Assembly: GCA_965262595.1 (NCBI GenBank)
Contig: OZ253548.1
Location: 930,001-994,000, forward strand
Reading direction: 5' to 3'
Origin: CATQHB01 sp965262595
GTDB lineage: Bacteria; Chloroflexota; Dehalococcoidia; Lucifugimonadales; UBA3495
DNA: 64,000 nucleotides
A model generated the notes under the pieces. The model was not told where the DNA came from and ran no database searches. It worked only from the letters and a program-made list of their open reading frames with translations. Each line of letters opens with the position of its first letter. The first letter of the stretch is position 1. A program made the position numbers and the translations under genes. Of the stretch, positions 16,712 to 25,668 are shown piece by piece.

Positions 16712-16740
16712 ATGCTACCAGATTTAACGGTCAAAAGAAA
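16712..16740 (-). promoter_or_regulatory. Candidate promoter of the pyr operon
   Basis: An extended -10 element TGG-TAGCAT lies on the minus strand at 16712-16720, about 70 bases before the PyrR hairpin. A weak -35 (TTTCTT) sits 17 bases upstream. The placement gives a leader of roughly 250 bases. Confidence 0.4.
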
Positions 16741-16856
16741 GCAACCGATAACGACGCGTTGTACTGCCGGAATCCTGACTCAGCGGCAAAACTCCCTAAT
16801 ACTACTTATATCCGGTGTACCATGTTCCAACGCAGGGCAACGCCGGATTTCGACCT

Positions 16857-18887
16857 TTAGGACGTCACCCGCTTCTTCCGGTTGGTCATATAGTCAACAA
16901 GAATATACTCGCCCAGGTTCTCCGAACTGCTATAAAAGGCTCGGCCCTGGTTGATGCGAGTCATTCGGTCAACAAAGTTTACGAGTTGGTAGTTATTCTC
17001 CAGCATGAAGGTGTTGATTACGATGCCTTCCTGAGTACACTTCTTGACTTCCTTTAGGGTTTCCAACTCGGTGCGGTAGCTGGGCGGATAGTTGAAATAG
17101 GACCGTCCGCCCTCCAGGTGAGCGGTTGGTTCGCCGTCGGTTATTACCAGTATTTGCCGGCTGCCGCCCTTCTCCTTCGCCAGCAAATTGCGGGACAACA
17201 TCAGGGCATGGTGCAAATTGGTGCCGGACACCCAGGCGTTCCAGTTGACTTTGGCCAGGTCCTCTTCCTTTATTTCGCGGGCATAGTCGGAGAAACCGAC
17301 AACATGAAGGGTGTCCCGCGGATACTGGGTGCGAATGAGGGCAAACAAAGCCAACGTGACTTTCTTGGCGGCCTGGAAGTTGTTGAACAAGCCCATCGAC
17401 CGGCTTTGGTCCAGCAGCACGATTGTCGCCGACCGGGTCATGTGCTCGTTGCGGTAAATCTCAAAGTCCTGGGGGCTAATTTTCACCGGCACCCCCGGAC
17501 CACCCCGCCTAACTGCATTCTTGACCGTAGCTTGCAAGTCCAACTGGAGTGGGTCGCCGAACTCGTAAGGTTTGGTCTCACCCAGCAAGTCGCCACCGGC
17601 CCCTCGACTGTCCAACTCGTGGTTGCCCATCCGGTCTTTCTTCAAGTGAACAAAAACTTCCCGCAGGGCTTTCTGTCCGATCCGGCGAATGCCCCGCGAC
17701 GTTAGTTCCAACTCGTCATCCCCAGTGACGTAACCGGCGTCCTTCAACAACTGCCGCAGCCGGTCCAGTTCCTCCCAGGCTCGGCGGGCTTCGTCGCCCA
17801 ACAGCTCGGCCAACTTGTCCGGGTCAACATCGTCCAGGTTGCCGGTTCGCCCCGCCTGCTGCAGGGCCTGTTCCAACTGGTCCAAGTCCTGGAGCTGGCG
17901 CATCATTTCCATCGCCTGCTCCATAGTGAGGGAATCGTCGCCAAGGAAGGGGTACTGGCGACGCAGGTCATCCATTGGCATCAATTGCTCCATCAAGGAA
18001 GCGAACTCGGCCATTTGCCGCTGCATCCCCGGATCCAGAGCCGAGTTGATGGCTTGTTCCAATTCACGGCGCATTTCCGGAGACATACTGTCCATCATGG
18101 ATTGCATCTGGGCCAACTGCTGTTGCAGCATTTCCATTAGTTCATCAAAGTTTTGGGGCGGATTGGGGCCAAACATGGACCCAAATTGCTGCATAAATCC
18201 GTCAAAATCGGGCTCCCTTCCTTCCAGACGGTCCCGAATCATCTCGTTTAGTTGCCGCATCATTTCCTGGGAGGCAGCCATTTGTTCCGGAGTCATGCCC
18301 TGGAGTTGCTGCTGCATCTGCTGCGACATATTTTGAGCCATTTGGCTCTTGAGCATATCCAGCAGTTCCTGGAACATTTGCTGGGCGTCCGGGTCGATGA
18401 AGTCATACTCCATTAATTCCTGGATTTGCCCGCCCAAGCCCTCGGGCAGGTTGTCCAGCTTTTCCCGGTTGCGGTCCGCCCTTTGTTTCAGCAGGTCATT
18501 AAGGCCTTCCTGCTCAGGGCGGTCTTCCTCCGACGCTTGCGAAACCTGCTCCTGAGCATCGGAGAGACGACGGTCAATGCCTTCCCGTTCGGTTTGGAGG
18601 ATGTTATCCAGCCGTTCCTTCAGGTCATCCACCACCGAATCCATATTGTATTGCTGCAGTTGCTGGCGGCGCTGGTCCTTTAGCCGTTCCATCAACTCGC
18701 GGAGGCCGGGCATTTGCTGTCCTTCCCGATTCTGCATACCGTTGCGCAGCAATTCCCGCAGCGCCTGCATTACGTCGCCTTGTTTTAGCAGTTCGTCAGA
18801 CAGGCGATCCATCAACTCATTGGCGTCGATGTCAAATATCTCCTGGGTACCATCCCAACGGGAGTAACGATAGGCGCGATACAGCAT
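16857..18887 (-). CDS. vWA-domain protein with long Met/Gln-rich region
   Basis: A 676-residue soluble protein. Residues about 20-330 are helical and strikingly rich in Met, Gln and Glu, with coiled-coil character. The von Willebrand A domain occupies about 485-660. It has a complete MIDAS site: DQSRSM (about 493-498), the Thr of SGTNLHHA and the Asp of VITDGEPT. Such proteins usually work with a MoxR/ChlI-type AAA+ ATPase in metal-dependent remodelling; no such ATPase is in the window. A GGGAGG ribosome binding site precedes the ATG. The exact role is unknown. Confidence 0.85.
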   Translation of the reverse strand: MLYRAYRYSRWDGTQEIFDIDANELMDRLSDELLKQGDVMQALRELLRNGMQNREGQQMPGLRELMERLKDQRRQQLQQYNMDSVVDDLKERLDNILQTEREGIDRRLSDAQEQVSQASEEDRPEQEGLNDLLKQRADRNREKLDNLPEGLGGQIQELMEYDFIDPDAQQMFQELLDMLKSQMAQNMSQQMQQQLQGMTPEQMAASQEMMRQLNEMIRDRLEGREPDFDGFMQQFGSMFGPNPPQNFDELMEMLQQQLAQMQSMMDSMSPEMRRELEQAINSALDPGMQRQMAEFASLMEQLMPMDDLRRQYPFLGDDSLTMEQAMEMMRQLQDLDQLEQALQQAGRTGNLDDVDPDKLAELLGDEARRAWEELDRLRQLLKDAGYVTGDDELELTSRGIRRIGQKALREVFVHLKKDRMGNHELDSRGAGGDLLGETKPYEFGDPLQLDLQATVKNAVRRGGPGVPVKISPQDFEIYRNEHMTRSATIVLLDQSRSMGLFNNFQAAKKVTLALFALIRTQYPRDTLHVVGFSDYAREIKEEDLAKVNWNAWVSGTNLHHALMLSRNLLAKEKGGSRQILVITDGEPTAHLEGGRSYFNYPPSYRTELETLKEVKKCTQEGIVINTFMLENNYQLVNFVDRMTRINQGRAFYSSSENLGEYILVDYMTNRKKRVTS

Positions 18888-18981
18888 GGTGGCCTCCCTA
18901 GACTTGGCGCCTTCGGCGGACGCCGGTTATCCTTGTATCCACGAAAAATATCAGACTATCGGTTGTCAAACTACCCGGGCA

Positions 18982-19500
18982 TCAAACTACCCGAGCCCCC
19001 AAAATCTTTTCCAGGTGGCCCAAGGCCCAGAGATGCGCATCCGGGTCGAAAGTGGCAACGCAGTCGGCGGGCACCTCCACCGGAAAGTCCCGGTTGCGGG
19101 CGTCGGAAGTGGTATGCAGGACGCAAATGTCGGTACACACGCCGCAAATTATGACCTTTTCAGGTCTCAATTCTTCCAACCGCCGTTCTAAATCGGTGTG
19201 GAAAAATCCACTATAACGGTTCTTGGGAACCAGGTTATCTCCGGTCAAAAACTGAGCCAACTCTGGAATCACTTCCGGTTCCTCAGTGCCTTTGACGCAA
19301 TGCACCGGAAAAATCTGAAACTCCAGGTCATCCGGCTCGTGGTGGTCGGACACGAAAATAACCGATGCCCCGGCGGCAGTTTCCCGGGCCAGCAAGGTCT
19401 GAATGTTGGGAATCAGGTCGCGGTAACCGGCGCAGTAGAGGTTGTGCCCCGGCTCCAGGAAGCCACGCACCATGTCAATCACCAGCACGGCGTTAGCCAT
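18982..19500 (-). CDS. Isochorismatase-family cysteine hydrolase (nicotinamidase-like)
   Basis: A 172-residue protein. The catalytic Asp is in LVIDMVRGFL, the Lys probably in NLVPKNRYSGFFHTDLE, and the nucleophile Cys in VIICGVCTDICVLHT. FVSDHHEPDDLEF and FPVHCVKGTEEPEV match metal-binding and substrate segments of nicotinamidases, so nicotinamide deamidation is the leading guess, but the family also cleaves other amides and vinyl ethers. GGAGGGAG precedes the ATG. Confidence 0.87.
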   Translation of the reverse strand: MANAVLVIDMVRGFLEPGHNLYCAGYRDLIPNIQTLLARETAAGASVIFVSDHHEPDDLEFQIFPVHCVKGTEEPEVIPELAQFLTGDNLVPKNRYSGFFHTDLERRLEELRPEKVIICGVCTDICVLHTTSDARNRDFPVEVPADCVATFDPDAHLWALGHLEKILGARVV

Positions 19501-19550
19501 TTCTACTCCCTCCGATTCTACCTGGCGCCCGCCGATTCCCCCGAACTCTA

Positions 19551-20435
19551 TCAGGACCGGGCCCGAAGCGGCCCGGCGTAACGTCCGTCTTGAGCCAGCA
19601 TTTCGGACAGGCCCACCGCTTCGAAGCAGTCCTCCAGGCGCACCATATTTTCCAGGAGGTGAGCGGTAGTCCCTTGCATCTTTAAGTCCTGCATCAAGTT
19701 GCTTACCACCCGGCTTACGGTTAGCAGGGCGCTGACCGGGAAAATTACCAGCTTGAAACCCAGGCGCTCCAGCTCCGGGGCGGGAATCAGGGGTGACTTA
19801 CCCGTTTCAACGAAGTTGTAAAGCAGGGGCAAATCCACCGAGCGGACTACCCGCTCCGCTTCTTCGGGCGACCGCAGGGCTTCCACAAACAGGACGTCGG
19901 CTCCGGCGCGGGTATAAGCCTCGCAACGGCGCATGGTATCATCCCAGTCGGTAACCGCCAGAGCATCAGTCCTGACGACTATTACGAAGTCATCGTCGGT
20001 GCGGGCGTCCACTGCCGCCCGAATCTTGCCAACCATATCCTGGGTGGGGATAACTCTCTTGTTGTCCAGGTGGCCGCAGCGCTTGGGGAATTCCTGGTCT
20101 TCAATATGCACCGCCGCCACTCCGCTTCGCTCGTATTGGCGAATGGTGCGCTGAATGTTCAGGATGCCCCCATAGCCGGTATCAGCGTCAGCGATAACCG
20201 GCACGTCAACGGCGGCGGCAATATCCGACGCATTGGCGACCATCTCGGTCATGGTAGCCAAGGCCAGGTCAGGATAGCCCAACCGCGCTACCGAAGTACC
20301 GGCGCCAGTCATATAAACCGCCGGGAATCCGGCCTGCTGGATGATTTTCGCCGTGAGGCAATCGTAAGCGCCGGGGGCCATAATTATCCCCGGTTCGCCA
20401 AGCATCCGCCGAAGTTTGCCGGTCGCCCTTTCCAT
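19551..20435 (-). CDS. Isocitrate lyase / PEP mutase superfamily C-C lyase
   Basis: A 294-residue TIM-barrel enzyme. VYMTGAGTSVARLGYPD, VPVIADADTGYGG (metal-binding Asp residues), HIEDQEFPKRCGHLDNKRVI (the KRCGH active-site loop with the catalytic Cys) and LRSPEEAERVVRSVDLPLLYN are all diagnostic. The closest functional types are methylisocitrate lyase, 2,3-dimethylmalate lyase and oxaloacetate decarboxylase. The window has no prpC/prpD, so I leave the substrate open. Confidence 0.9.
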   Translation of the reverse strand: MERATGKLRRMLGEPGIIMAPGAYDCLTAKIIQQAGFPAVYMTGAGTSVARLGYPDLALATMTEMVANASDIAAAVDVPVIADADTGYGGILNIQRTIRQYERSGVAAVHIEDQEFPKRCGHLDNKRVIPTQDMVGKIRAAVDARTDDDFVIVVRTDALAVTDWDDTMRRCEAYTRAGADVLFVEALRSPEEAERVVRSVDLPLLYNFVETGKSPLIPAPELERLGFKLVIFPVSALLTVSRVVSNLMQDLKMQGTTAHLLENMVRLEDCFEAVGLSEMLAQDGRYAGPLRARS

Positions 20436-20786
20436 CAGCCCATATCCCTCTAATGCCCTTTATCGCTTGCCGCACTATCCCAATCAACGTCTCTGCCAGC
20501 AAGGATACCTATAAAAACGGCATAAGTAAACGCCAAGACGGTAAGCAGGAAACAATGGCAGCCGAGTAATTCAACGGACGAAGAGTGGAAGCGGAAATAA
20601 CGGCGGTGCCGGGTTTGGTGGCTGCCAAGCAGGAAACGAATCAAAGTCAACGGCGGGGGGCAACCCGCAACAACGGTTCAGAAAAGCAAACGGCTGCTGC
20701 CGCAAAAAGTTCAACGGTCCAGGAACCAGGGGGGAAACCGAAGCTCGAAATTGCTAACCGAATCCGGCGCCTTTCCTTAAACTGGG
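20436..20786. other. Gene-free region downstream of fabG
   Basis: About 350 bases. I searched specifically for acpP, which often follows fabG, and found no DSL motif on either strand. Open frames here are short and unlike any known family. No convincing terminator was seen. Confidence 0.5.
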
Positions 20787-21545
20787 TTAGCCGGAAACCA
20801 TACCGCCGTCGATGGTCAACACCTGGCCGGTGATGTAGCCGGCGCCGGCGCCGCAAAGAAAGGACACGGCCTCGGCCACATCGGAGGCGCTGCCAAAACG
20901 TTCCATCGGGATGCGCGACAATACCTGCTTGCGGGCTTCTTCGGTCATTTGCTCGACCATTCCGCCGGTTTCAATAAAGCCGGGGGCCAGAGCGTTGACC
21001 GTGATATTGCGAGAGGCCACTTCGCGGGCCACCGCCTTCGTAAACCCAATCAGTCCGGCCTTCGATGCAGCGTAGTTCGCCTGGCCCGCATTTCCTCCCA
21101 ACCCTACTACGGATGATATATTGACCACCCGGCCTTGACGGCGCCTAATGAGGTGAGGAATCACATACTTGGTACAAAGGAAGGCTCCCCTCAGATTCAC
21201 CTCCAGCACCTGGTCCCAATCCTCCGGGGTCATTCTGAGGAGGAGGCGGTCTCGGGTTATACCGGCGTTGTTGACCAGGATATCGATGCGGCCCCACCGT
21301 TCCAGGACCTGATTCACCAGGGATTCAGCCGAATCGGCCTTGGAAACATCTCCTGCCAGAGTTACCGCTTCGCCGCCGGCAGCGGTTATTTCCCCAGCAA
21401 CCTGGGCGGCAGCTTCCGCCGAAGACTGATAGTTAACCGCCACCTTGGCTCCGTCCTGGGCCAAACGACGCGCAATATACGCGCCAATACCACGGGAAGC
21501 GCCGGTTACCAGAGCCACCTGTCCTTCCAACGGGCCTTCCGGCAT
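20787..21545 (-). CDS. fabG: 3-oxoacyl-[acyl-carrier-protein] reductase
   Basis: A 252-residue short-chain dehydrogenase. VALVTGASRGIGAYIA is the NADPH-binding motif, LVNNAGITRD the NNAG motif, and the catalytic Ser-Tyr-Lys triad lies in VVNISSVVGLGGNAGQANYAASKAGLIGFTKA. The GITRDRLLLRM segment is typical of FabG. It overlaps the plsX stop as TAATG and closes the cluster of dehydratase subunits, plsX and fabG, consistent with fatty-acid synthesis. Confidence 0.92.
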   Translation of the reverse strand: MPEGPLEGQVALVTGASRGIGAYIARRLAQDGAKVAVNYQSSAEAAAQVAGEITAAGGEAVTLAGDVSKADSAESLVNQVLERWGRIDILVNNAGITRDRLLLRMTPEDWDQVLEVNLRGAFLCTKYVIPHLIRRRQGRVVNISSVVGLGGNAGQANYAASKAGLIGFTKAVAREVASRNITVNALAPGFIETGGMVEQMTEEARKQVLSRIPMERFGSASDVAEAVSFLCGAGAGYITGQVLTIDGGMVSG

Positions 21546-22579
21546 TATTTCCGGGCCTCCGGCTGACCGCGCCTGTGGATCTCCATTAGCTCTTCCCGCA
21601 TACTTTCAACCAGGCCCAATTCCACGTACTGCACCGCAGTGTTAATTGCCCCGGTCATTCCTTCAGCCTTGGAGGAGCCGTGGCCCACCAACACGGCGCC
21701 GTTAACCCCGAAGAGCGGCCCGCCCATGGTCCGCGGCAGATTAGTGGCGTGCCACAGGTCGGAGAGTACCCGGGCGGTTTCTTCCTCGGACATCGAAGAA
21801 GCCAACTGGTCGTTCAAGTAGCCGCTAAGGGCGCTGCCCATGCCCTCGGTAAACTTAATCAGGATATTGCCCACAAAGCCGTCGCAAACGATGACGTCCG
21901 CCTTGTCGGTAAAGAAATCCATCCCCTCCACATTGCCTACAAAGTTCAGATGGCTTTTCTCCAGGAGATGGTAGCTTTCCTGCACTTGCTTGTTTCCCTT
22001 TGATTCTTCGGCGCCTACACTCAAAAGGGCAACTCGCGGGTTATCGATTCCCAGGAACTTGTGGGAAAATACCGAACCCATAGCGGCAAAGTTAAGCATC
22101 AAAGAGGGCCGGCAATCTACGTTGCTGCCCAAGTCCATTAAAACGGTGCGGGGAGCAAGTCCCAAAAAAGGGCCGCCAATGCAGGGCCGCTCCAACCCTT
22201 CCATCATGCCCAGGATAATCGCCGAGGTTGCCATTGAAGCGCCGGTGGAACCCAGGGAAACCAGGACATCTGCCTGGCCGCCTTTGACCAACTTGGTACC
22301 GACAATTATTGAGGCATTGGGCTTTTGCCGGAAGGCGTGCATCGGGTGCTCATCGTCGCCTATTTTTCCTACCGAAGGAATCACCGTAACCGGTTTTCCG
22401 GAAACGTCATAATTGACCAATTCCCGCTCAACGGCGACCGTGTCTCCGACCAAAAGAAGCTCAATACCATGAACATTCAGCGCCGCAATTGCGCCCTTAA
22501 CCGTTTCGTGGGGGGCATAGTCGCCGCCCATTACATCCACCGCCACGCGAATCGGCGATGACCTGTCACTATCTTGCAT
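21545..22579 (-). CDS. plsX: Phosphate acyltransferase PlsX
   Basis: Converts acyl-ACP to acyl phosphate for phospholipid synthesis. VAVDVMGGDYAPHETVKGA is the signature N-terminus; FLGLAPRTVLMDLGSNVDCRP, LLSVGAEESKGN and DVIVCDGFVGNILIKFTEG are conserved PlsX segments. 344 residues from the ATG at 22579, preferred over a TTG two codons upstream because of the AAGGA spacing. In the same operon as the dehydratase genes and fabG. Confidence 0.95.
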   Translation of the reverse strand: MQDSDRSSPIRVAVDVMGGDYAPHETVKGAIAALNVHGIELLLVGDTVAVERELVNYDVSGKPVTVIPSVGKIGDDEHPMHAFRQKPNASIIVGTKLVKGGQADVLVSLGSTGASMATSAIILGMMEGLERPCIGGPFLGLAPRTVLMDLGSNVDCRPSLMLNFAAMGSVFSHKFLGIDNPRVALLSVGAEESKGNKQVQESYHLLEKSHLNFVGNVEGMDFFTDKADVIVCDGFVGNILIKFTEGMGSALSGYLNDQLASSMSEEETARVLSDLWHATNLPRTMGGPLFGVNGAVLVGHGSSKAEGMTGAINTAVQYVELGLVESMREELMEIHRRGQPEARK

Positions 22580-22604
22580 GTTCAACTATCCTTAAAGGGC
22601 AACC

Positions 22605-23048
22605 CTAATCATGTGCCGGTCCCTCCTCGACTTCCTTTCTAATTTTCACCGTGGCGGTTCCGGCAACCAATTCTTGCTTGGTATGCCGGTTAACTACGCC
22701 TACGGAGCAAACCACCAACCGATGGTCGGGAAAATGTTCTTCTTTAGTCACCCGGCCCCAACTTTCCACCAGGTCACCCAGATAAGCCGCGCCCTTGAAC
22801 CGTACCTTGAGACCGCCGCTTTCCAACCAGTGTCGCCCGTAGGCCACAGCCATCATACGGGAAACCAGAGCCAGGGTAAGCATACCATGAGCGATGATAC
22901 TTCCAAATTGGGTGGTCGCCGCAAATTCCGCATCCAAATGCAGCGGATTGGAGTCGCCGGAAGCGGCAGCGTAAGCATTGAGCTGTTCCTGCGTAATGGT
23001 CATAGCCTTCACCGGCAGGGACATTCTTTCTTCAGTTAGGTCAGTCAT
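22605..23048 (-). CDS. MaoC-like (R)-hydroxyacyl dehydratase, catalytic subunit
   Basis: A single hot-dog fold protein of about 147 residues. It carries the hydratase-2 motif AASGDSNPLHLDAEFA with the catalytic Asp and His, followed by GSIIAHGMLTLALVSRMM. The partner gene at 23209 lacks this motif, so together they resemble HadA/HadB-type heterodimeric (3R)-hydroxyacyl-ACP dehydratases. The start is uncertain: ATG at 23048 is taken, ATG at 23024 is also possible. Confidence 0.85.
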   Translation of the reverse strand: MTDLTEERMSLPVKAMTITQEQLNAYAAASGDSNPLHLDAEFAATTQFGSIIAHGMLTLALVSRMMAVAYGRHWLESGGLKVRFKGAAYLGDLVESWGRVTKEEHFPDHRLVVCSVGVVNRHTKQELVAGTATVKIRKEVEEGPAHD

Positions 23049-23208
23049 AGTAAAAACAGTTGTCAAAGTACCGGGATTGTCGGGAACTGCTGTCGGGAAT
23101 AGCTAAGGTATTTTCACCGGAAATTATTGGGAAGTAATGTTTGCAGCCGGGCCAGCTTCGTAATTGGAAGCTATCCACGGCCCAACCACTATCGCGAATC
23201 GCGGCCGT

Positions 23209-23589
23209 TTACGGGGACGCACCCGCCGCAACCAGCACCGTAGTTTTGCCGGTCTGCACCGTGACGCCTTCGGCGTTTTCAAGCGTGTACGCCACCGTCG
23301 TGAACTGTAGCGACCCGCGCCGTCTTGGAAGTTCCACCAGGGCCCGGCCGGTTATCTGTTGCCCCAGGGAGACCGGCAGAAGGGAATCAATTTCCTGGAG
23401 GCTGTGGATTGCTCCCGCCGGCAATGCTAGTTTTTCCAGCAGCGCCCCCAATGCATAGGCGGAAAGGGCCAGGGGCGGAACCAGGCCAATTTGAAAATAT
23501 AATTCCGGATCGTCTCCAACGGCCTCCAAATACTGCTTTACCCTTTCCGCAGTCAGTTCCCAGCTACCTAATTCGATCTCGGATTCCAC
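23209..23589 (-). CDS. Hot-dog fold (FAS1/MaoC-N-like) dehydratase, non-catalytic subunit
   Basis: A 126-residue protein. YLEAVGDDPELYFQIGLVPPLALSAYALGALLE and SLGQQITGRALVELPRRRGSLQF match the N-terminal half of double hot-dog dehydratases, which binds the acyl chain but lacks the D-x-N-P-x-H catalytic motif. It is first in the cluster, about 45 bases downstream of a TATAAT promoter. Subunit pairing with the gene at 22605 is inference from their order. Confidence 0.75.
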   Translation of the reverse strand: MESEIELGSWELTAERVKQYLEAVGDDPELYFQIGLVPPLALSAYALGALLEKLALPAGAIHSLQEIDSLLPVSLGQQITGRALVELPRRRGSLQFTTVAYTLENAEGVTVQTGKTTVLVAAGASP

Positions 23590-23641
23590 CGAAAAGCGCT
23601 ACTCCCAGTGTCTAAACGTCCCGCCGCCGGCCAACCTACCG

Positions 23642-23671
23642 ATTATACTTATCCAAAGCCAGCCAAAGCAA
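23642..23671 (-). promoter_or_regulatory. Promoter of the dehydratase-plsX-fabG cluster
   Basis: On the minus strand a perfect -10 TATAAT (23642-23647) lies 18 bases from a -35-like TTGCTT (23666-23671). The transcript would begin about 45 bases before the first start codon at 23589. Confidence 0.6.
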
Positions 23672-23882
23672 CATTGGGTCTGAACATTTGGCTGAAAAAC
23701 CACCGCCCAAACGGCCGATAACTGTGTGCCCAATAGACGGACGCCTTATTTTCCCTGGATCGGTTGAACCGACTCCTGTATCTCTTTTTCACCGCAGACC
23801 CTTCGGTTGAAAAGTGGTCTGAGATCGCAGGTGGCCCGGCCCTTCGGCAAAACTGGACTGGGCTGATATTGATTCAGCGATT

Positions 23883-25103
23883 TCAGGATGCCAAACCAAA
23901 GGACTCTACTGCCAGATCTGCGATGTGTTTGCCGATTGCCAGAGACGAAGTTGCCCCAGGCGACGGAGCGTTCAATACGTGAATTGCTTTTCGGCCGCGC
24001 AAGATACTGAAATCGTCCAGGAGGGCGCCGTTGCTGGAAACGGCTTGAGCGCGCACTCCCGCGCCTCCCGGGGCCAGGTCTTTTTCGTTAATTTCGGGTA
24101 TCAGTTTCTGCAGGTCGCGAACAAATACCTGCTTACTGTAAGAGCGGCGCATTTCCGACATGCCGGTCCGCCAGTGCTTGGCCGACATCTTCCAGAAACC
24201 TGGATAAGTAAATGTGCCCAAAGATTCGCCCAGGTCAATATTGCTCTTGCGATAACCTTCCCGGGCAAAGGCCAAAACGGCGTTGGGCCCGGCTTCTACA
24301 TGACCCTGAATATTGCGAGTGTAATGGACTCCAAGAAAGGGAAACCGGGGGTCGGGCACCGGGTAAATCAAGCCTTTGACCAGGTCTTGGCTTTCCGGGC
24401 GCAAGGTGAAGTATTCACCGCGGAAAGGGATAATCCTAATATCCGTATTCTCACCCATCATCTTAGCCACCCGGTCGGCGTAAAGCCCGGCACAGTTTAT
24501 AACGTGCTTGGCCTGGAGGGCGCCGCGGTCGGTTTCCAGGGTCACCGAGCCGGATGACCCGTTAATCGACCGCACCGTCGCCTCGGTAAAAATCTCACCA
24601 CCGTTTTCCTGTAGCCGGTGGGCGTAGGAGGCCGCAACTTTAACATAGTCAATGATGCCGGTTTCCGGAGACCACAACGCCCGCACTCCCGAGGTGTGCG
24701 GCTCAATTTCCTTCAGGCGTTCCGCGCCGATTATCTCCAGCCCCGGCACTCCATTAGCCATGCCCCGGTCGTAGAGCGCCTCCAACCGTTCCAGTTCAGT
24801 TTCATCGGTGGCAACAATGGTCTTGCCGCACTTCTCAAACTCGATCTCGTTTTCTTCGCAATACCTCACGAGAGCTTTGGCGCCGCCGACGCAAAACTGA
24901 GCTTTCTGGGAGCCGGGCCGGTAATAAATCCCCGAGTGAATTACGCCGCTATTGTGTCCGGTCTGGTGTGTCGCCAAATCCTTCTCTTTTTCCAGCACCG
25001 CGACTTTGCAGTTTGGGGGAAGCCCAAGGGTCAGCTGCATTGCCGTGGACAGGCCGATAATTCCACCGCCAACGATAATAACGTCATATTCCTTTGAGTT
25101 CAT
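23883..25103 (-). CDS. lhgO: L-2-hydroxyglutarate oxidase
   Basis: A 406-residue FAD-dependent DAO-family oxidoreductase. The N-terminal dinucleotide fold is DVIIVGGGIIGLSTAMQL. It is followed by HQTGHNSGVIHSGIYYRPGS, highly characteristic of LhgO/L2HGDH, and later PFRGEYFTL and VPDPRFPFLGVHYTR. Function: oxidation of L-2-hydroxyglutarate to 2-oxoglutarate, electrons passing to the membrane or oxygen. GGAGG precedes the ATG. It stands alone. Confidence 0.93.
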   Translation of the reverse strand: MNSKEYDVIIVGGGIIGLSTAMQLTLGLPPNCKVAVLEKEKDLATHQTGHNSGVIHSGIYYRPGSQKAQFCVGGAKALVRYCEENEIEFEKCGKTIVATDETELERLEALYDRGMANGVPGLEIIGAERLKEIEPHTSGVRALWSPETGIIDYVKVAASYAHRLQENGGEIFTEATVRSINGSSGSVTLETDRGALQAKHVINCAGLYADRVAKMMGENTDIRIIPFRGEYFTLRPESQDLVKGLIYPVPDPRFPFLGVHYTRNIQGHVEAGPNAVLAFAREGYRKSNIDLGESLGTFTYPGFWKMSAKHWRTGMSEMRRSYSKQVFVRDLQKLIPEINEKDLAPGGAGVRAQAVSSNGALLDDFSILRGRKAIHVLNAPSPGATSSLAIGKHIADLAVESFGLAS

Positions 25104-25668
25104 TACATACCTCCGGTGGAACTATATGGTGGATACCAGCCCCCCTACCAAGAGGTACACTAAATTAGCTGGTACTGACAAAAAATCCTTCAATCAGCTG
25201 AGGACAATCGGTTGCGGGCCAAACCTACGGGCCAATAGTAGCATCGGCCGGAAATGGTGTAAATGCAACGTGGGGATACAGAAGCCGCCAACCAAGGGCG
25301 GTTTCTATTGACCACTAATTATTACTGATACCAGGCAACAGCGCCGAACAACGCGGGATATTCGCCTTTCCTCGACTCGACTTGCACCAGGTCGGCAAAA
25401 CGACAGCACCAACGCCAAAGCCATCAAATAGTTGACATCGGAAAAGTGGATAACCCATAATAAGTTATTCGTTAATCACTTGAACAAAATAAATCATCAA
25501 TTCTGGAAATATTGTTGAAGAATTTAAACTATATACGAGTATATTGATACGAAACTAGAATCTTTTGTGATATATTTACTGAAGTTAATTAAGATGATTT
25601 GTAGCTGATAGCTACGTTTTCATCACATGTTACGAATCAAAACATCTGGGATCATTAAAATATAGTGC
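25104..25668. other. Long intergenic region with an AT-rich stretch before the SBP array
   Basis: No gene is supported here. A hairpin AGAAGCCGCC-N7-GGCGGTTTCT lies at 25280-25306 but lacks a separate U-tract. From about 25440 to 25660 the base composition becomes strongly AT-rich, unlike the flanks. It includes a short perfect inverted repeat GTAGCT-GAT-AGCTAC at 25601-25615. The promoter for the first SBP is at its left edge. Confidence 0.5.
25432..25461 (+). promoter_or_regulatory. Strong sigma70-type promoter upstream of the SBP array
   Basis: TTGACA (25432-25437), an 18-base spacer and CATAAT (25456-25461). Transcription would start near 25468, giving an untranslated leader of about 410 bases before the first lipoprotein gene. 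Confidence 0.65.

Noticed and set aside
20436..20786. Expected acpP gene next to fabG and plsX
   Set aside because: No acyl carrier protein sequence with a DSL motif could be found on either strand.
25440..25660. AT-rich stretch with one DnaA-box-like sequence (TTATCCACT on the minus strand at about 25444-25452), possible origin
   Set aside because: Only one near-match box, no dnaA, dnaN or gyr genes nearby; better explained as promoter and leader DNA for the SBP array.
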